From Paraglaciecola algarum (GTDB lineage: Bacteria > Pseudomonadota > Gammaproteobacteria > Enterobacterales > Alteromonadaceae): 64,000 bases of DNA. Below the pieces are notes generated by a model. The model saw only the letters and a program-made list of their open reading frames with translations. It was not told the DNA's origin and made no database searches. Each line of letters opens with the position of its first letter. Position 1 is the first letter of the stretch. This document shows, in pieces, positions 36,220 to 45,904 of this stretch. A program made the position numbers and the translations under genes. The stretch lies in assembly GCF_021532655.1 (NCBI RefSeq), contig NZ_JAKGAS010000007.1, forward strand, positions 1 through 64,000. The letters run 5' to 3'.

Positions 36220-36645
36220 ATGAGGGATAACTTAACGCTTAATCAATTGAGAACATTAATTTTGAAATTATGGTGTGTTGCCGTACTCCTAATGGCATTA
36301 TTTCAATCCCGTTTTTTACAAGCAAATGAATGGTTATTTGCCGATGCTAACTGCACCATAATATATTCACTTAAGCCTGCTGCTGATCTGTACTTAAATA
36401 AGGAAATTAAGACTCTAGATAGATTAATCCAAAGGCGGAAAGTAGTATTCATCGATCTAAATTTATGGCGTGACACAGCTCCTCACAAAGAGATTAGTGG
36501 CCGCCAAAGGCACCAAATTCGTAGTTTGTTTAATTTACCTAAAAACTCGAATCAAGCTTTGATTTTTAATCAAAAAGGTCAGTTAATAGGCCGTCATTCT
36601 GGGTCTGTGACTTTGGTAAATATGTTAATTGATTGTCAGCCTTAA
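36220..36645 (+). CDS. Small exported protein of unknown function
   Basis: No family is recognised with confidence. About 141 residues. A hydrophobic N-terminus (LRTLILKLWCVAVLLMALF) ending SRFLQANE looks like a cleavable signal. The mature part has two Cys (near residue 39 and at the end, IDCQP), a KVVFIDLNLWRD strand, and a late LIFNQKGQLIGRHSG strand that resembles the end of a thioredoxin-like fold. The start is ambiguous: TTG at 36211 and ATG at 36220 are in frame, neither with a clear ribosome site. It ends at the base before the stop of the convergent acetyltransferase gene. Confidence 0.5.
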   Translation: MRDNLTLNQLRTLILKLWCVAVLLMALFQSRFLQANEWLFADANCTIIYSLKPAADLYLNKEIKTLDRLIQRRKVVFIDLNLWRDTAPHKEISGRQRHQIRSLFNLPKNSNQALIFNQKGQLIGRHSGSVTLVNMLIDCQP

Positions 36646-37119
36646 CTAGTCTCTGTTCACTTTCACCATATACACACAATCTTTCATATTACCTGGCACC
36701 CCCCCTGGATAATCCGTCTCAACAAATCCCAATTTTTGATAACAATGGTAAGCTGCTAGGTTGTCTTCAAATACAAATAATGAGGCGCTCTGGGCTGTAT
36801 GTAAGCCAATGGCTATATCTAGTAATTGTTTGACCAGTACCTGACCTAAACCTTGCCCTCGGTTGTTGGGGTTAACCACCAAACGTGCTAAGTGGTGACG
36901 CTCTAATCTTATATAATGCTGACCAAATGCCATGACCTGGTTATTTTCATCTAACATAGCGTAAGAGTTAAAATGAGGCGCTTGTAGTAACTCGGTAAAG
37001 GTTTGGTCTTCAATTGGGTATGTTAATTCCGGCCCACCCCACCTTTGAATTTCGTCAAAATGATGAAACCACCTTTTTATCTGCAACATATGTTCAGTTG
37101 TTGCCCTTAAAAACTTCAT
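36646..37119 (-). CDS. GNAT family N-acetyltransferase
   Basis: A 157-residue acetyl-CoA-dependent transferase. The GNAT acetyl-CoA loop is visible as RLVVNPNNRGQGLGQVLVKQ (motif A, R/Q-x-x-G-x-G/A), followed by the C-terminal AYHCYQKLGF motif. The start is the ATG at 37119, with AAGGA nine bases before it; the longer frame to 37209 would run into the divergent antiporter promoter. Substrate unknown. It is divergent from the NhaC-type gene. Confidence 0.85.
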   Translation of the reverse strand: MKFLRATTEHMLQIKRWFHHFDEIQRWGGPELTYPIEDQTFTELLQAPHFNSYAMLDENNQVMAFGQHYIRLERHHLARLVVNPNNRGQGLGQVLVKQLLDIAIGLHTAQSASLFVFEDNLAAYHCYQKLGFVETDYPGGVPGNMKDCVYMVKVNRD

Positions 37120-37186
37120 ACAAAGGTTTCCTTTAATTTGTAAGGCGTATAAATTGATAGTTCCTAATTCAAAGAAGATAACATGC

Positions 37187-38914
37187 ATGTTCAAACGGAT
37201 ACAAAACACCAGTCTAATTTTCTTTATTTGCTGTTTGCTCTGCGCCTTTTACATTAACTTTAATCTATCGCCTGAGTGGGTAGAGAATCAACATCAGTAC
37301 CAAACTTATAAGACTGCAGATGGAAGGTTAGTCTACAAAGCTGCTGACCAACAAATATCAATCGAATCTATAGTGGATTATCAAACCTCACCTATACGCC
37401 AAGCTGTCTTAGACTCGCAACAAGATAAACCTCTAATATTAGAACAGTGGGTATATTTAGGCTCCGAGGGTGAAGTAGTACTACTTAAGGCAGACTTCCA
37501 TTTTGGGATATGGTCATTGTTGCCAGCATTTGTAGCTATTGCTTTGTGTTTATTAACGAGAGAACCCTTAGTCTCATTATTAGGTGGGATCATCATAGGA
37601 GCAGTGATGTTAGGGCGATTTGATATTACCCATCAAGTGTTTATCCCTAATATTGGTACCTCAAACGCCGCATCGATTCTAATATTGTATTTATGGTTAC
37701 TCGGTGGATTAATGGGTATGTGGGCTAAAACGGGAGCCGCTCAAGCCTTTGCAGACTACATGACTTTACACTATGTAAAAGGCCCTAGATCAGCCAAATT
37801 AGTCACTTGGTTATTAGGTATTATATTTTTTCAAGGTGGTACCATGAGTACTGTGTTAGTGGGAACCACAGTTAAACCTATAGCCGACAAAGCTGGAGTA
37901 AGTCATGAAGAGTTAAGTTATGTAGTCGACTCTACCGCTTCACCTGTTGCTTCAATCATAGCTTTCAACGCTTGGCCTGCCTATGTACAAGCTTTTTTGT
38001 TCATTCCTGGCGTGGCATTTTTAGCTACCGAACAAGACAGAATTGCGTTCTTTTTTTCCAGCCTACCCTTTAGCTTTTATGCTATTTTTGCCATTTTAGG
38101 CACACTTTTGCTTAGTCTTAATATCACAATTTTTAGTGGTAAACCTTTACAAAAAGCCGTGTTGCGCGCTCAATCTACTGGCCAATTAGACGCGCCAAAC
38201 GCCATGCCTATTAGCGCAAAAGAACTACACCACAATCAAGTGCCAGAAGGTTATCAAGCACACATGCTGGAATTTATTTTGCCTCTTCTCAGCTTAATTT
38301 TAGTCGCTATAGGTTCGTTTTTTGTGATGGGTTCACCGCAAATTCATTGGGCTTTTTCTAGTGCTTTAGGCTTATCAATTTTTATCGCCGTTTTTAAAGG
38401 CATGACCCTCAAACAAGTGATAGATGGTTTCGGTAACGGATTAAAAGGCGTGGTTGTCGCCTCAGTCATTTTAATGTTTGCTTTAACCATAGGTGTGTTA
38501 AGTAAACAATTAGGAGGAGGGATATATTTAGTGGCCACCTTAGGTGAGCAAATTCCTTTTTGGTGTCTACCTGTGATTTTACAATTGATGACTATGTTAA
38601 TCGCATTTTCAACTGGCACAAGTTGGGGAACCTATGCTATTGCATTTCCGCTAGGTTTACCCTTAGCTTGGAGCATTGCGCAAACCCAAGGTTTAGCTAA
38701 CCCAGAAATATTTATGATGGTTTGTTTTGCCACCATCTTAAATGGCAGTGTTTATGGCGATCAATGTTCACCTATTTCTGACACCACCATTTTAAGTTCA
38801 ATGACCACTGGCTGTGATTTAATGGATCACGTTAAGTCGCAAATAATACCCGCTACTTTCGCAGCAATTTTAGCGGCAATACTTTGGACATCCACTGTTT
38901 GGATCTTTGCTTAA
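37187..38914 (+). CDS. NhaC family Na+/H+ antiporter
   Basis: A 575-residue membrane protein. A first membrane helix (about 8-25) is followed by an unusual periplasmic segment (about 28-105), then about 11 hydrophobic segments of the NhaC type. Motifs include LFQGGTMSTV-like IIFFQGGTMSTVLVG, VVDSTASPVASIIAFNAWPA, FSTGTSWGTYAIAFPLGLPL and GSVYGDQCSPISDTTI, which carry the conserved polar residues of the ion path. It would exchange Na+ for H+, fitting a sodium-based marine cell that also has NQR. Start ATG 37187 follows AAGAAGA at 9-15 bases. An amino-acid carrier role is possible in this superfamily. Confidence 0.82.
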   Translation: MFKRIQNTSLIFFICCLLCAFYINFNLSPEWVENQHQYQTYKTADGRLVYKAADQQISIESIVDYQTSPIRQAVLDSQQDKPLILEQWVYLGSEGEVVLLKADFHFGIWSLLPAFVAIALCLLTREPLVSLLGGIIIGAVMLGRFDITHQVFIPNIGTSNAASILILYLWLLGGLMGMWAKTGAAQAFADYMTLHYVKGPRSAKLVTWLLGIIFFQGGTMSTVLVGTTVKPIADKAGVSHEELSYVVDSTASPVASIIAFNAWPAYVQAFLFIPGVAFLATEQDRIAFFFSSLPFSFYAIFAILGTLLLSLNITIFSGKPLQKAVLRAQSTGQLDAPNAMPISAKELHHNQVPEGYQAHMLEFILPLLSLILVAIGSFFVMGSPQIHWAFSSALGLSIFIAVFKGMTLKQVIDGFGNGLKGVVVASVILMFALTIGVLSKQLGGGIYLVATLGEQIPFWCLPVILQLMTMLIAFSTGTSWGTYAIAFPLGLPLAWSIAQTQGLANPEIFMMVCFATILNGSVYGDQCSPISDTTILSSMTTGCDLMDHVKSQIIPATFAAILAAILWTSTVWIFA

Positions 38915-39054
38915 TTTTGATTTATTACACCTTAACAATATTCTACTAAACTTGATTCGTCACATATTTTGTTGAGTTAGTCACATAGATCGTTAAATTC
39001 ACATGAAATATGTTATTAACAATCAATAAGAGTCATTTTTTCGGATAGTTATGT

Positions 39055-39978
39055 ATGCCAAAATTTAGTGTATTACGAACAATTAATGTCAACGCACCAA
39101 TAGACAACATTTTTAAAATACTGACCAATTTTAACCACTGGCAAGCTTGGTCTCCATGGTTGATTATGGAGCCAGACGCCAAAGTACAAATATCAGGCGA
39201 TGGCAAATCTTATCAGTGGTTTGGTTCTAGGGTAGGTGAGGGCAAAATGGAAATTTTATCCGAGCAAAAAAACAATCAGATTATTTATTCTCTTAATTTT
39301 TTTAAGCCATGGAAGTCTAAAGCTGAGGTTTCGTTTTTACTTTCAGACAAACAAGACTCAGTTGAAATTACTTGGACTATGCATAGTAAGCTGCCTTTCT
39401 TCCTATTCTGGATGAAAAAAATGATGATAGCCTTTATAGGTAAAGACTATGAGCGAGGTTTATTGATGCTTAAAGCCATAGCCGAACAAGGCGAAGTACC
39501 TTCCAAACTGGAGTTTAAGGGAGTGAGTGAATCCCCCTCAATAACTTACATTGGAATAAAGACTGAGTGTTCTCAATCGGAAATTGCTGAAGCAATGGGT
39601 AGAGACTTTAATGACTTAGCGAATTACCTTGAAGGTCATAAAGATTTAATAAATGGTCAAGCATTATCGATTTACCATAAATGGGACATGGTAAAAAAGG
39701 TAGTTGAGTATACCGCGGCAATACCTGTTAGGCTATTTCCTCAACAGCGATCTTCAAAGTATATATATGCCCAAATACCAGCGACAAAAAAATATACCAT
39801 CAAACATACTGGCCCTTATGTTTACCTAGGCAATGCTTGGAGTACTTTATATAACATGCAACAAAACAAGGAATTAAAGTGTAATAAACACATTCCACCA
39901 TTCGAACAATACATGAACGAACCAAACATCACACCACACAATGAGTTAGTGACTGAGGTTAATTTTCCAATTAAATAA
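39055..39978 (+). CDS. SRPBCC domain fused to GyrI-like effector-binding domain
   Basis: A 307-residue cytosolic protein. Residues ~1-145 are an SRPBCC (Bet v 1/START-like) ligand-binding domain (RTINVNAPIDNIFKILTNFN, WQAWSPWLIMEP). Residues ~160-305 are a GyrI/AraC-effector-binding domain (YAQIPATKKYTIKHTGPYVY, LVTEVNFPIK). Both are small-molecule-binding folds. It has no DNA-binding domain, so it is not a regulator by itself. Function unknown; detoxification or ligand sequestration is plausible. It is a single gene, convergent with DUF1653. Confidence 0.8.
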   Translation: MPKFSVLRTINVNAPIDNIFKILTNFNHWQAWSPWLIMEPDAKVQISGDGKSYQWFGSRVGEGKMEILSEQKNNQIIYSLNFFKPWKSKAEVSFLLSDKQDSVEITWTMHSKLPFFLFWMKKMMIAFIGKDYERGLLMLKAIAEQGEVPSKLEFKGVSESPSITYIGIKTECSQSEIAEAMGRDFNDLANYLEGHKDLINGQALSIYHKWDMVKKVVEYTAAIPVRLFPQQRSSKYIYAQIPATKKYTIKHTGPYVYLGNAWSTLYNMQQNKELKCNKHIPPFEQYMNEPNITPHNELVTEVNFPIK

Positions 39979-39988
39979 AGTAAGAAAA

Positions 39989-40198
39989 TTAGCCTAAATA
40001 TTCAAATCTGGGCTTATTTTCTCCTTCAACTTCCACCTGCTCAACAAACATTTCTAATGGTCTTACCCAAAGGCCCTTGTCGCCATAAAGCGGTCTGTAG
40101 ACTACTAATTGGGATTCATCCTCAGAGTGTCTAGCTACACCAATCACTTCATATTTGTTACCTTTGTAATGACGATATTTACCTAACTGTAATGACAT
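39989..40198 (-). CDS. DUF1653 domain protein
   Basis: A 69-residue protein that is a complete DUF1653 domain: LGKYRHYKGNKYEVIGVARH, then LVVYRPLYGDKGLWVRPLEM and a terminal PRFEYLG. Beta-rich, cytosolic, function unknown. It ends ten bases after the convergent SRPBCC gene and lies 11 bases downstream of the MFS gene, so it is probably co-transcribed with that transporter. Confidence 0.85.
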   Translation of the reverse strand: MSLQLGKYRHYKGNKYEVIGVARHSEDESQLVVYRPLYGDKGLWVRPLEMFVEQVEVEGENKPRFEYLG

Positions 40199-40209
40199 CT
40201 AATTTAACC

Positions 40210-41406
40210 TTAAGTGAATGATTGTTCTTTAACTGTTTTGTACTGCTGCCAAGCAATGATACCAGTCTGAATCAGTATGATGCTAACACTTGCCATTAAT
40301 AGTCCATGCCAATGAATTAGATTTAAAATAACGCCAGCACTTAAGGATGCCAAAGCCTGACAACCGAAAACTAAAAACTCGTTTAAGCCTTGCACTTTAA
40401 ATTTTTCAGCAGGCTGATAGCTTGTTGACAACAATACTGTCCCACCTAAAAACAAAAAGTTCCAGCCTAGCCCTAATAACACCAATGAAAACCAATAGTT
40501 CATAAATTCTGAACCAGAAAGTGCAATGACAATGGTGGACATATATGCCATCAAACCTAAATAAATCACTTTATTCACGCCAATTTTACTAATTAACCAA
40601 CCGCTAAATAACGAAGGAAAAAACATGGCAAAAATATGACTCTGAATAACCAGCTTTGTATGTTCTAAAGAATGGGACTCTATAACATGCATATGCACAG
40701 GCGTAGCTGTCATAATAAAACTCATCAAAGCGTACCCCACTACCGATGCCGAAACCGCTAACACAAAACTAGGCTGTTTAACTATTTGTTTTAAACTGCG
40801 TCCTGAATCAGATACGTACTGATTTTTTACATGAGTGTTTTTGATAAAAGCGAATAGTACACAACAAATAGCGAGTATCGTTGCCATTAGATAAAAAGCG
40901 CCAACAAAATTCTGCAGCACGAGCTTATTACCGATTAACACAAGTTCAGGGCCTAAAATTGCGGCCACTAAACCGCCGAGCATAACGGTAGAAGCGGCCT
41001 TAGGTGCTAGCAGTGGACTTACGGATTCCATCGCGGCAAAACGTATCTGCTGGATCCCAGCCATTACCATTCCAAGAATGAATGTTCCTATAATAAATCC
41101 GTAAAAACAACCATGCAAAACGCTATAAGCTAAGAATAGACTATCAGTAGCGCCCAAACTGACTGCAATCATAAAGATTGGTTTACGACCAAAGTGTTGC
41201 ATTAAACGAGTGATTGGAAATACTCCAACTGCGGTTCCCACTACTGTCATAGCAAGAGGCATAGTCGCCCACTTTGGATCTGGAGCTAATTGAGCCCCCA
41301 ACACTCCGCCAGCTAACACCAGCATAGTGGCAGCACTCATGGCAAGGGATTGAATTAAGGTTAACAACCAAATATTAGCGGGCATAAAAAAATACAAGAC
41401 AGTCAT
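40210..41406 (-). CDS. Major facilitator superfamily transporter
   Basis: A 398-residue carrier with 12 predicted membrane segments. The MFS signature between helices 2 and 3 appears as GVFPITRLMQHFGRKPIFMI. The central loop between helices 6 and 7 (KNTHVKNQYVSDSGRSLKQI) is short and basic. Nothing in the sequence tells the substrate; drug or sugar/organic-acid efflux are common for this size. The start may be ATG 41406 or ATG 41385; neither has a strong ribosome site. The gene precedes DUF1653. Confidence 0.85.
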   Translation of the reverse strand: MTVLYFFMPANIWLLTLIQSLAMSAATMLVLAGGVLGAQLAPDPKWATMPLAMTVVGTAVGVFPITRLMQHFGRKPIFMIAVSLGATDSLFLAYSVLHGCFYGFIIGTFILGMVMAGIQQIRFAAMESVSPLLAPKAASTVMLGGLVAAILGPELVLIGNKLVLQNFVGAFYLMATILAICCVLFAFIKNTHVKNQYVSDSGRSLKQIVKQPSFVLAVSASVVGYALMSFIMTATPVHMHVIESHSLEHTKLVIQSHIFAMFFPSLFSGWLISKIGVNKVIYLGLMAYMSTIVIALSGSEFMNYWFSLVLLGLGWNFLFLGGTVLLSTSYQPAEKFKVQGLNEFLVFGCQALASLSAGVILNLIHWHGLLMASVSIILIQTGIIAWQQYKTVKEQSFT

Positions 41407-41504
41407 TGAAAGGGAAAGTACAACTATACCTAATTTAATCGCTCGAATAAGACATTTGATATGTCTTTCAAGACACTAAGTACAATCGGTAATTTGGGCG
41501 TATC

Positions 41505-42563
41505 TTATTCGCTAAAAGCTAAGGTAAGTTGTTTTTGGGTTTGTCTGTCAATCAAGCCTACATGTAACCCGACTAAACGAATACCTCTGTTAGCTTGTCT
41601 GGCTAGTCCTTCTGTTAAAAGCTCAAAGAAGTAATCTTTATTTAACTTTTGAAATTTGTGCTCTACAGTAGTTTGTTGGAAATCAGAAAACTTAAGTTTT
41701 ATCCCTTGGCTTTGAATCGCTAGGTTGGGGCTGGATTTCTTTAATCTCTCTTGAAGTTTTGGATAGAGATTATCCACCATCTGGCGACAATCGCTTAGGC
41801 TAAAAATATCTTGTGGTAAAGTTCGCTCTACTCCAACAGATTTTCTTTGGCGTTCTACCGTTAAACCACGATCGTCTTCACCGTGGCTACGAGCCCAAAT
41901 TACAGGCCCAAATTTGCCAAAACGTTTAACTAATTTGTCAAATGGATAATTACGCACATCGGCGCAGGTATACAGTCCCATGTCATTTAATTTAGAAAGA
42001 GTAACTTTACCCACTCCAGGGATCTTCCCCAACTTTAGTTGCACAACAAATTGGTCAAGGTTCTGTGGGGTAATTACGCAAATTCCATTTGGCTTATTTT
42101 CGTCGCTGGCAATTTTAGCTACAAATTTACACGGTGCTACCCCGGCGGATGCGGTTAATTGAGTTTCTGCAAAAATGGCTCGACGAATATCTTCAGCAAT
42201 TAAGGTTGCACTACCAGAAAATAACTCGCAGTCAGACACATCTAAATAAGCTTCGTCTAAAGATAGCGGTTCAATTTTATTGGTATAACGCAGGAATATC
42301 TGGCGGATTTGCTCAGATATATCACTATATAAATCCATTCTACTAGGTGCTAATACTAAATCAGGGCATAGCTTAAGCGCATGTGAAGTGGCCATAGCAG
42401 AGCGTACACCGAATTTTCGAGCGATATAATTACAGGTGGAAATCACTCCACGCCTATCGGTGCTACCACCAATAGCTAAAGGCACATTCCGGTAATCTGG
42501 ATTATCTCGCATTTCTACCGCGGCATAATAACAATCCATATCTATATGGATGATTTTCTTCAA
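41505..42563 (-). CDS. dinB: DNA polymerase IV
   Basis: Y-family translesion polymerase without proofreading, usually part of the SOS response. It has 352 residues. Metal-binding acids are visible in HIDMDCYYAAVEMRDNP and SLDEAYLDVS; the helix-hairpin-helix segment LGKIPGVGKVTLSKLNDMG and a little-finger domain follow. Length is normal. No LexA box could be pointed to with confidence in the bases upstream of 42563. The upstream neighbour is the terminator of the nqr operon, so dinB has its own promoter. Confidence 0.95.
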   Translation of the reverse strand: MKKIIHIDMDCYYAAVEMRDNPDYRNVPLAIGGSTDRRGVISTCNYIARKFGVRSAMATSHALKLCPDLVLAPSRMDLYSDISEQIRQIFLRYTNKIEPLSLDEAYLDVSDCELFSGSATLIAEDIRRAIFAETQLTASAGVAPCKFVAKIASDENKPNGICVITPQNLDQFVVQLKLGKIPGVGKVTLSKLNDMGLYTCADVRNYPFDKLVKRFGKFGPVIWARSHGEDDRGLTVERQRKSVGVERTLPQDIFSLSDCRQMVDNLYPKLQERLKKSSPNLAIQSQGIKLKFSDFQQTTVEHKFQKLNKDYFFELLTEGLARQANRGIRLVGLHVGLIDRQTQKQLTLAFSE

Positions 42564-42632
42564 AACCGGCCTATTTAAAAAACAACTGTTTATTTAAACA
42601 GTATACTGCCGGAATTATTTAAAAAATCAATA

Positions 42633-42661
42633 TAAAAAAACCGCCTAAATATCTGGCGGTT
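42633..42661 (-). terminator. Rho-independent terminator of the nqr-apbE-nqrM operon
   Basis: On the minus strand AACCGCC pairs with GGCGGTT around a nine-base loop and runs into TTTTTTT. It ends the transcript 26 bases after the nqrM stop. Confidence 0.88.
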
Positions 42662-42686
42662 CAATCGAGAAGAAGCTTTGATTACA

Positions 42687-42920
42687 CTATAATATCTGGT
42701 TTTCTTTCCATTCTTTTAGTTTCTTTTCTCTGGCTAGCTCTCTTTCCATACGCATTTTTTTACGATCGCAAGGTTCAGGGCAATCACAAGCTTTATCAAT
42801 ACCTATTGAACCTAATCCACCGCAACTACCAGAGATGGTTTTTTGCTGGAAAATATAGCCTACAGCCATTGCCACAACGACAACGAGGAAAAATACGAAT
42901 GCGAGAATAAAGGTACTCAA
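42687..42920 (-). CDS. nqrM: Na+-NQR maturation protein NqrM
   Basis: A 77-residue inner-membrane protein needed for assembly of the NQR pump, thought to deliver iron to the Cys-ligated centre between NqrD and NqrE. One membrane helix (about 3-24) is followed by the Cys-rich SCGGLGSIGIDKACDCPEPC and a charged helix (RKKMRMERELAREKKLKEW). The four-Cys layout is diagnostic (formerly DUF539). It is the last gene after apbE, 28 bases downstream, as in Vibrio. Confidence 0.93.
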   Translation of the reverse strand: MSTFILAFVFFLVVVVAMAVGYIFQQKTISGSCGGLGSIGIDKACDCPEPCDRKKMRMERELAREKKLKEWKENQIL

Positions 42921-42948
42921 AATTAACTCCGAATAAAATACTTAAACC

Positions 42949-43989
42949 TTAATGAACAGTAACCACTTGTTCAAACTTGGTACTAGTATACTCTTTAAAA
43001 TCATCATTTTCTCTAGTAATCAAAAACACGGCTAAGTCATTTTTGTTAGCCAATGCTAAGGCTCTTTCTTTACCCATTACATTTAAAGCGGTTGCTAATC
43101 CATCGGCTGTCATTGAAGACGAGTGAACAACTGTCACTGAGACTAGATTGTGATTAATCGGGTAAGCTGTAGTCGGATCGATCAAATGGGAGTAGCGAAT
43201 GCCATTTTCTTCATAGTAGTTGCGATAATCTCCAGAAGTCGCAATGGCGTTATTTCCTACACTAATAATACGCTCAACAGCACGCTCTTTTGTCAAAGGT
43301 TTCTCAATAGCGACTCTCCAATCCTGACCATTTGATTTTTTACCTGACAAACGCATTTCACCACCCACTTCTACTAGGAAATTGTGAATATTATACTGCT
43401 GTAGGATTTCTGCCAATCTATCCACTCCGTATCCTTTAGCAATGGTGGATAAATCAACGTACAGGTTTGGATGAGTTTTCCTCGCTGAAGTCACGTTTAG
43501 TTTAAGTCTATTCAAGCCGACTCGCTCTCTAGCCGCTATAATATCTGCATCCGAAGGTATCTTCTCGGGACGTGCTTCAGGACCAAAGCCCCATAAGTTA
43601 ACTAAAGGGCCAACTGTCACATCGAGTAAACCACTACTAAGTTCTCCAAGGCGTTTAGCTTCTTGCATCACAAATAAAGTTGCATTAGATAAAGGAAAAG
43701 GCTCTGTACTATTCCATTGATTAAAGCGACTCAATTCTGAGTCCTTAATATATGTAGACATCAGTTGATTGATATTAAGTAACTCAGTATCTACTAATTT
43801 TTGTAATTCATTTGCTGTAATCAAGTCTGTATCTACATATTTAATATTGTACACAGTACCCATAGTTGGGCCAGTGAGATGAATTTCTTTTTCATCTCGT
43901 CCACAAGAGAACATTAGAGTTAAACAAAAAACTGATAAAACCAGCGATTGAAAATAAGACTTTAGTAATTTCACAATAAACTTTTCCAT
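42949..43989 (-). CDS. apbE: FAD:protein FMN transferase, lipoprotein
   Basis: Uses FAD to attach FMN through a phosphodiester to Thr in S-G-A-T motifs of NqrB and NqrC. The 346-residue precursor has a lipoprotein signal with the lipobox ending MFSC (C29), so it is anchored in the periplasmic leaflet. ApbE blocks are GPTMGTVYNIKYVDT, DLSTIAKGYGVDRLAE, VEVGGEMRLSGKK, and a late THMTADGLATALNVMG-like stretch (SSMTADGLATALNVMG). It lies 51 bases after nqrF, across a hairpin, and before nqrM. Confidence 0.95.
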   Translation of the reverse strand: MEKFIVKLLKSYFQSLVLSVFCLTLMFSCGRDEKEIHLTGPTMGTVYNIKYVDTDLITANELQKLVDTELLNINQLMSTYIKDSELSRFNQWNSTEPFPLSNATLFVMQEAKRLGELSSGLLDVTVGPLVNLWGFGPEARPEKIPSDADIIAARERVGLNRLKLNVTSARKTHPNLYVDLSTIAKGYGVDRLAEILQQYNIHNFLVEVGGEMRLSGKKSNGQDWRVAIEKPLTKERAVERIISVGNNAIATSGDYRNYYEENGIRYSHLIDPTTAYPINHNLVSVTVVHSSSMTADGLATALNVMGKERALALANKNDLAVFLITRENDDFKEYTSTKFEQVVTVH

Positions 43990-43993
43990 AAGA

Positions 43994-44014
43994 AAAGGGG
44001 CATCAAGCCCCTTT
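43994..44014 (-). terminator. Intra-operon hairpin between nqrF and apbE
   Basis: On the minus strand AAAGGGGC pairs with GCCCCTTT around a five-base loop TTGAT and runs into TTTTCTT just before the apbE start at 43989. It could reduce readthrough into apbE-nqrM, or shield the 3' end of the processed nqr message. Confidence 0.55.
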
Positions 44015-44040
44015 GTAATTCATTTAAATAAGCTTAACGA

Positions 44041-45273
44041 TTATCCGCCGAAGTCATCCAACATAATGTTTTCGTCTTCTACACCTAACTCTTTAAGCAT
44101 ATTGATAACCGCTGCGTTCATCATAGGTGGACCACACATATAGAACTCACAGTCTTCTGGAGCAGGGTGATCTTTCAGGTAATTTTCTAACAATACGTTA
44201 TGAATAAACCCTGTATCCCCTTCCCAGTTATCTTCTGGTTGTGGATCAGATAAAGCAACATGCCAAGTAAAGTTGTCGTTCTCTTTTTGTAACATGTCGA
44301 AATCTTCAACATAGAACATTTCACGAAGTGAACGAGCACCGTACCAAAATGTCATCTTACGTTTTGATTTTAATCTACGTAGTTGATCAAATATATGTGA
44401 ACGCATTGGCGCCATACCAGCACCACCACCTACAAATACCATTTCAGCATCAGTGTCTTTTGCAAAGAACTCACCGAAAGGACCAGAGATAGTCGCTTTA
44501 TCACCTTCTTTAAGACTCCAAATATACGACGACATTTTACCAGCAGGCAAAGACAAGTTGTTAGGCGGAGGGGAAGCCACACGCACGTTCAACATTATGA
44601 TGCCTTCTTCTTCGGGGTAATTAGCCATCGAATAAGCACGAATAGTTTCGTCGTCAACTTTTGATTCAATATTAAAGAAACCAAAACGTTCCCAGTCACC
44701 ACGATATTCTTCAGGGATGTCAAAGTCTGAATACTTAACATGATGAGGTGGAGCCTCGATTTGAATATAACCACCGGCTTTAAATGGAACGCTTTCGCCA
44801 TTTGGAATTTTAAGTTTAAGTTCTTTGATAAACGTGGCTTTGTTATCGTTAGAAATAACTTCACATTCCCACTTTTTAACACCGAAGATTTCTTCTTCTA
44901 ACTCAATATTCATGTCTTGTTTAATTGCCACTTGGCAAGATAAACGACAACCGTGTTTGGCTTCTTTTTTACTGATGTGATCTAACTCAGTAGGTAATAG
45001 TTCTCCACCACCTTCTTTGATATCAACACGACACTGACCACATGTTCCGCCACCACCACAAGCAGAAGAAACAAATATGCCTGCATTGGCTAACGCACCT
45101 AATAGTTTGTCACCCGGCTGTGCAGTAATTGAGTCTTGGCTACCATCATTAATGGTAATAGTTACTTCACCTTCTGGTACTAATTTGGATTTAGCAAACA
45201 TGATGATAAACACTAACGCTAATACGATAGTGATAAACATGCCTACACCAAGATAAATTTCATTTGGATTCAT
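44041..45273 (-). CDS. nqrF: Na+-NQR subunit F
   Basis: NADH-oxidising entry subunit of the sodium pump. The 410 residues hold one N-terminal membrane helix (about 5-26), a [2Fe-2S] ferredoxin domain with [12 protein letters not shown] and a fourth Cys in GCRLSCQV, then a ferredoxin-reductase FAD/NADH module with [13 protein letters not shown] (FAD), [13 protein letters not shown] (NADH) and [12 protein letters not shown]. Length matches Vibrio NqrF. It is the last structural subunit, 19 bases after nqrE. Confidence 0.97.
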   Translation of the reverse strand: MNPNEIYLGVGMFITIVLALVFIIMFAKSKLVPEGEVTITINDGSQDSITAQPGDKLLGALANAGIFVSSACGGGGTCGQCRVDIKEGGGELLPTELDHISKKEAKHGCRLSCQVAIKQDMNIELEEEIFGVKKWECEVISNDNKATFIKELKLKIPNGESVPFKAGGYIQIEAPPHHVKYSDFDIPEEYRGDWERFGFFNIESKVDDETIRAYSMANYPEEEGIIMLNVRVASPPPNNLSLPAGKMSSYIWSLKEGDKATISGPFGEFFAKDTDAEMVFVGGGAGMAPMRSHIFDQLRRLKSKRKMTFWYGARSLREMFYVEDFDMLQKENDNFTWHVALSDPQPEDNWEGDTGFIHNVLLENYLKDHPAPEDCEFYMCGPPMMNAAVINMLKELGVEDENIMLDDFGG

Positions 45274-45292
45274 TAAAATACTCCCAGACCGC

Positions 45293-45901
45293 TTAAAGCG
45301 ACACGCCAGTGAATGATTGGAAACCCAGAGCCATCAAACCTGCGATCATAAATACAGATCCCAAACCTCTGATACCCTCTGGCATGTCAGCATATTTCAG
45401 CTTCTCACGAACAGCAGCAAGTAAAGTAATGGCTATTGCCCACCCTAACCCACTACCTATACCGTAAACTAAACTTTCACTTAAGTTGTATTCGCGCTGC
45501 ACGGCAAAAGCTACACCACCAAAGATGGCACAGTTTACAGTGATTAGCGGTAGAAAAACGCCAAGTGCGTTATACAACGCAGGGAAAAACTTATCCAAAG
45601 TCATTTCTAGAATTTGTACTAAAGCAGCGATCACACCGATGAAGGTTAAAAAGCTCAAAAAGCTTAAATCTGCGTTAGGAAAACCAGCCCAAGCAAGTGC
45701 ACCAGGAGCAAGAATATTGACAAAGATAATTTGGTTAACCGGTACCGAAATACCCAACACAACAATTACCGCCACACCTAGACCCATGGATGTTTTTACT
45801 TTCTTAGACACAGCTAAGAAGGTACACATACCCAAGAATAATGAAAGCGCCATGTTTTCAATGAAAACAGACTTAATAAAAATACTTAAATAATGTTCCA
45901 T
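45293..45901 (-). CDS. nqrE: Na+-NQR subunit E
   Basis: A 202-residue integral membrane subunit with six hydrophobic segments. It pairs with the homologous NqrD in inverted topology; each provides conserved Cys for the intramembrane iron centre. Here one is in [13 protein letters not shown] and the other in [20 protein letters not shown]. It opens [20 protein letters not shown] as in other NqrE. Start ATG is three bases after the nqrD stop, so the two are coupled. Confidence 0.97.
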   Translation of the reverse strand: MEHYLSIFIKSVFIENMALSLFLGMCTFLAVSKKVKTSMGLGVAVIVVLGISVPVNQIIFVNILAPGALAWAGFPNADLSFLSFLTFIGVIAALVQILEMTLDKFFPALYNALGVFLPLITVNCAIFGGVAFAVQREYNLSESLVYGIGSGLGWAIAITLLAAVREKLKYADMPEGIRGLGSVFMIAGLMALGFQSFTGVSL

Positions 45902-45904
45902 GAA

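Noticed and set aside
45486..45893. 135-codon open frame on the plus strand
   Set aside because: It lies wholly within nqrE in antisense; membrane-protein codon bias keeps the opposite frame open.
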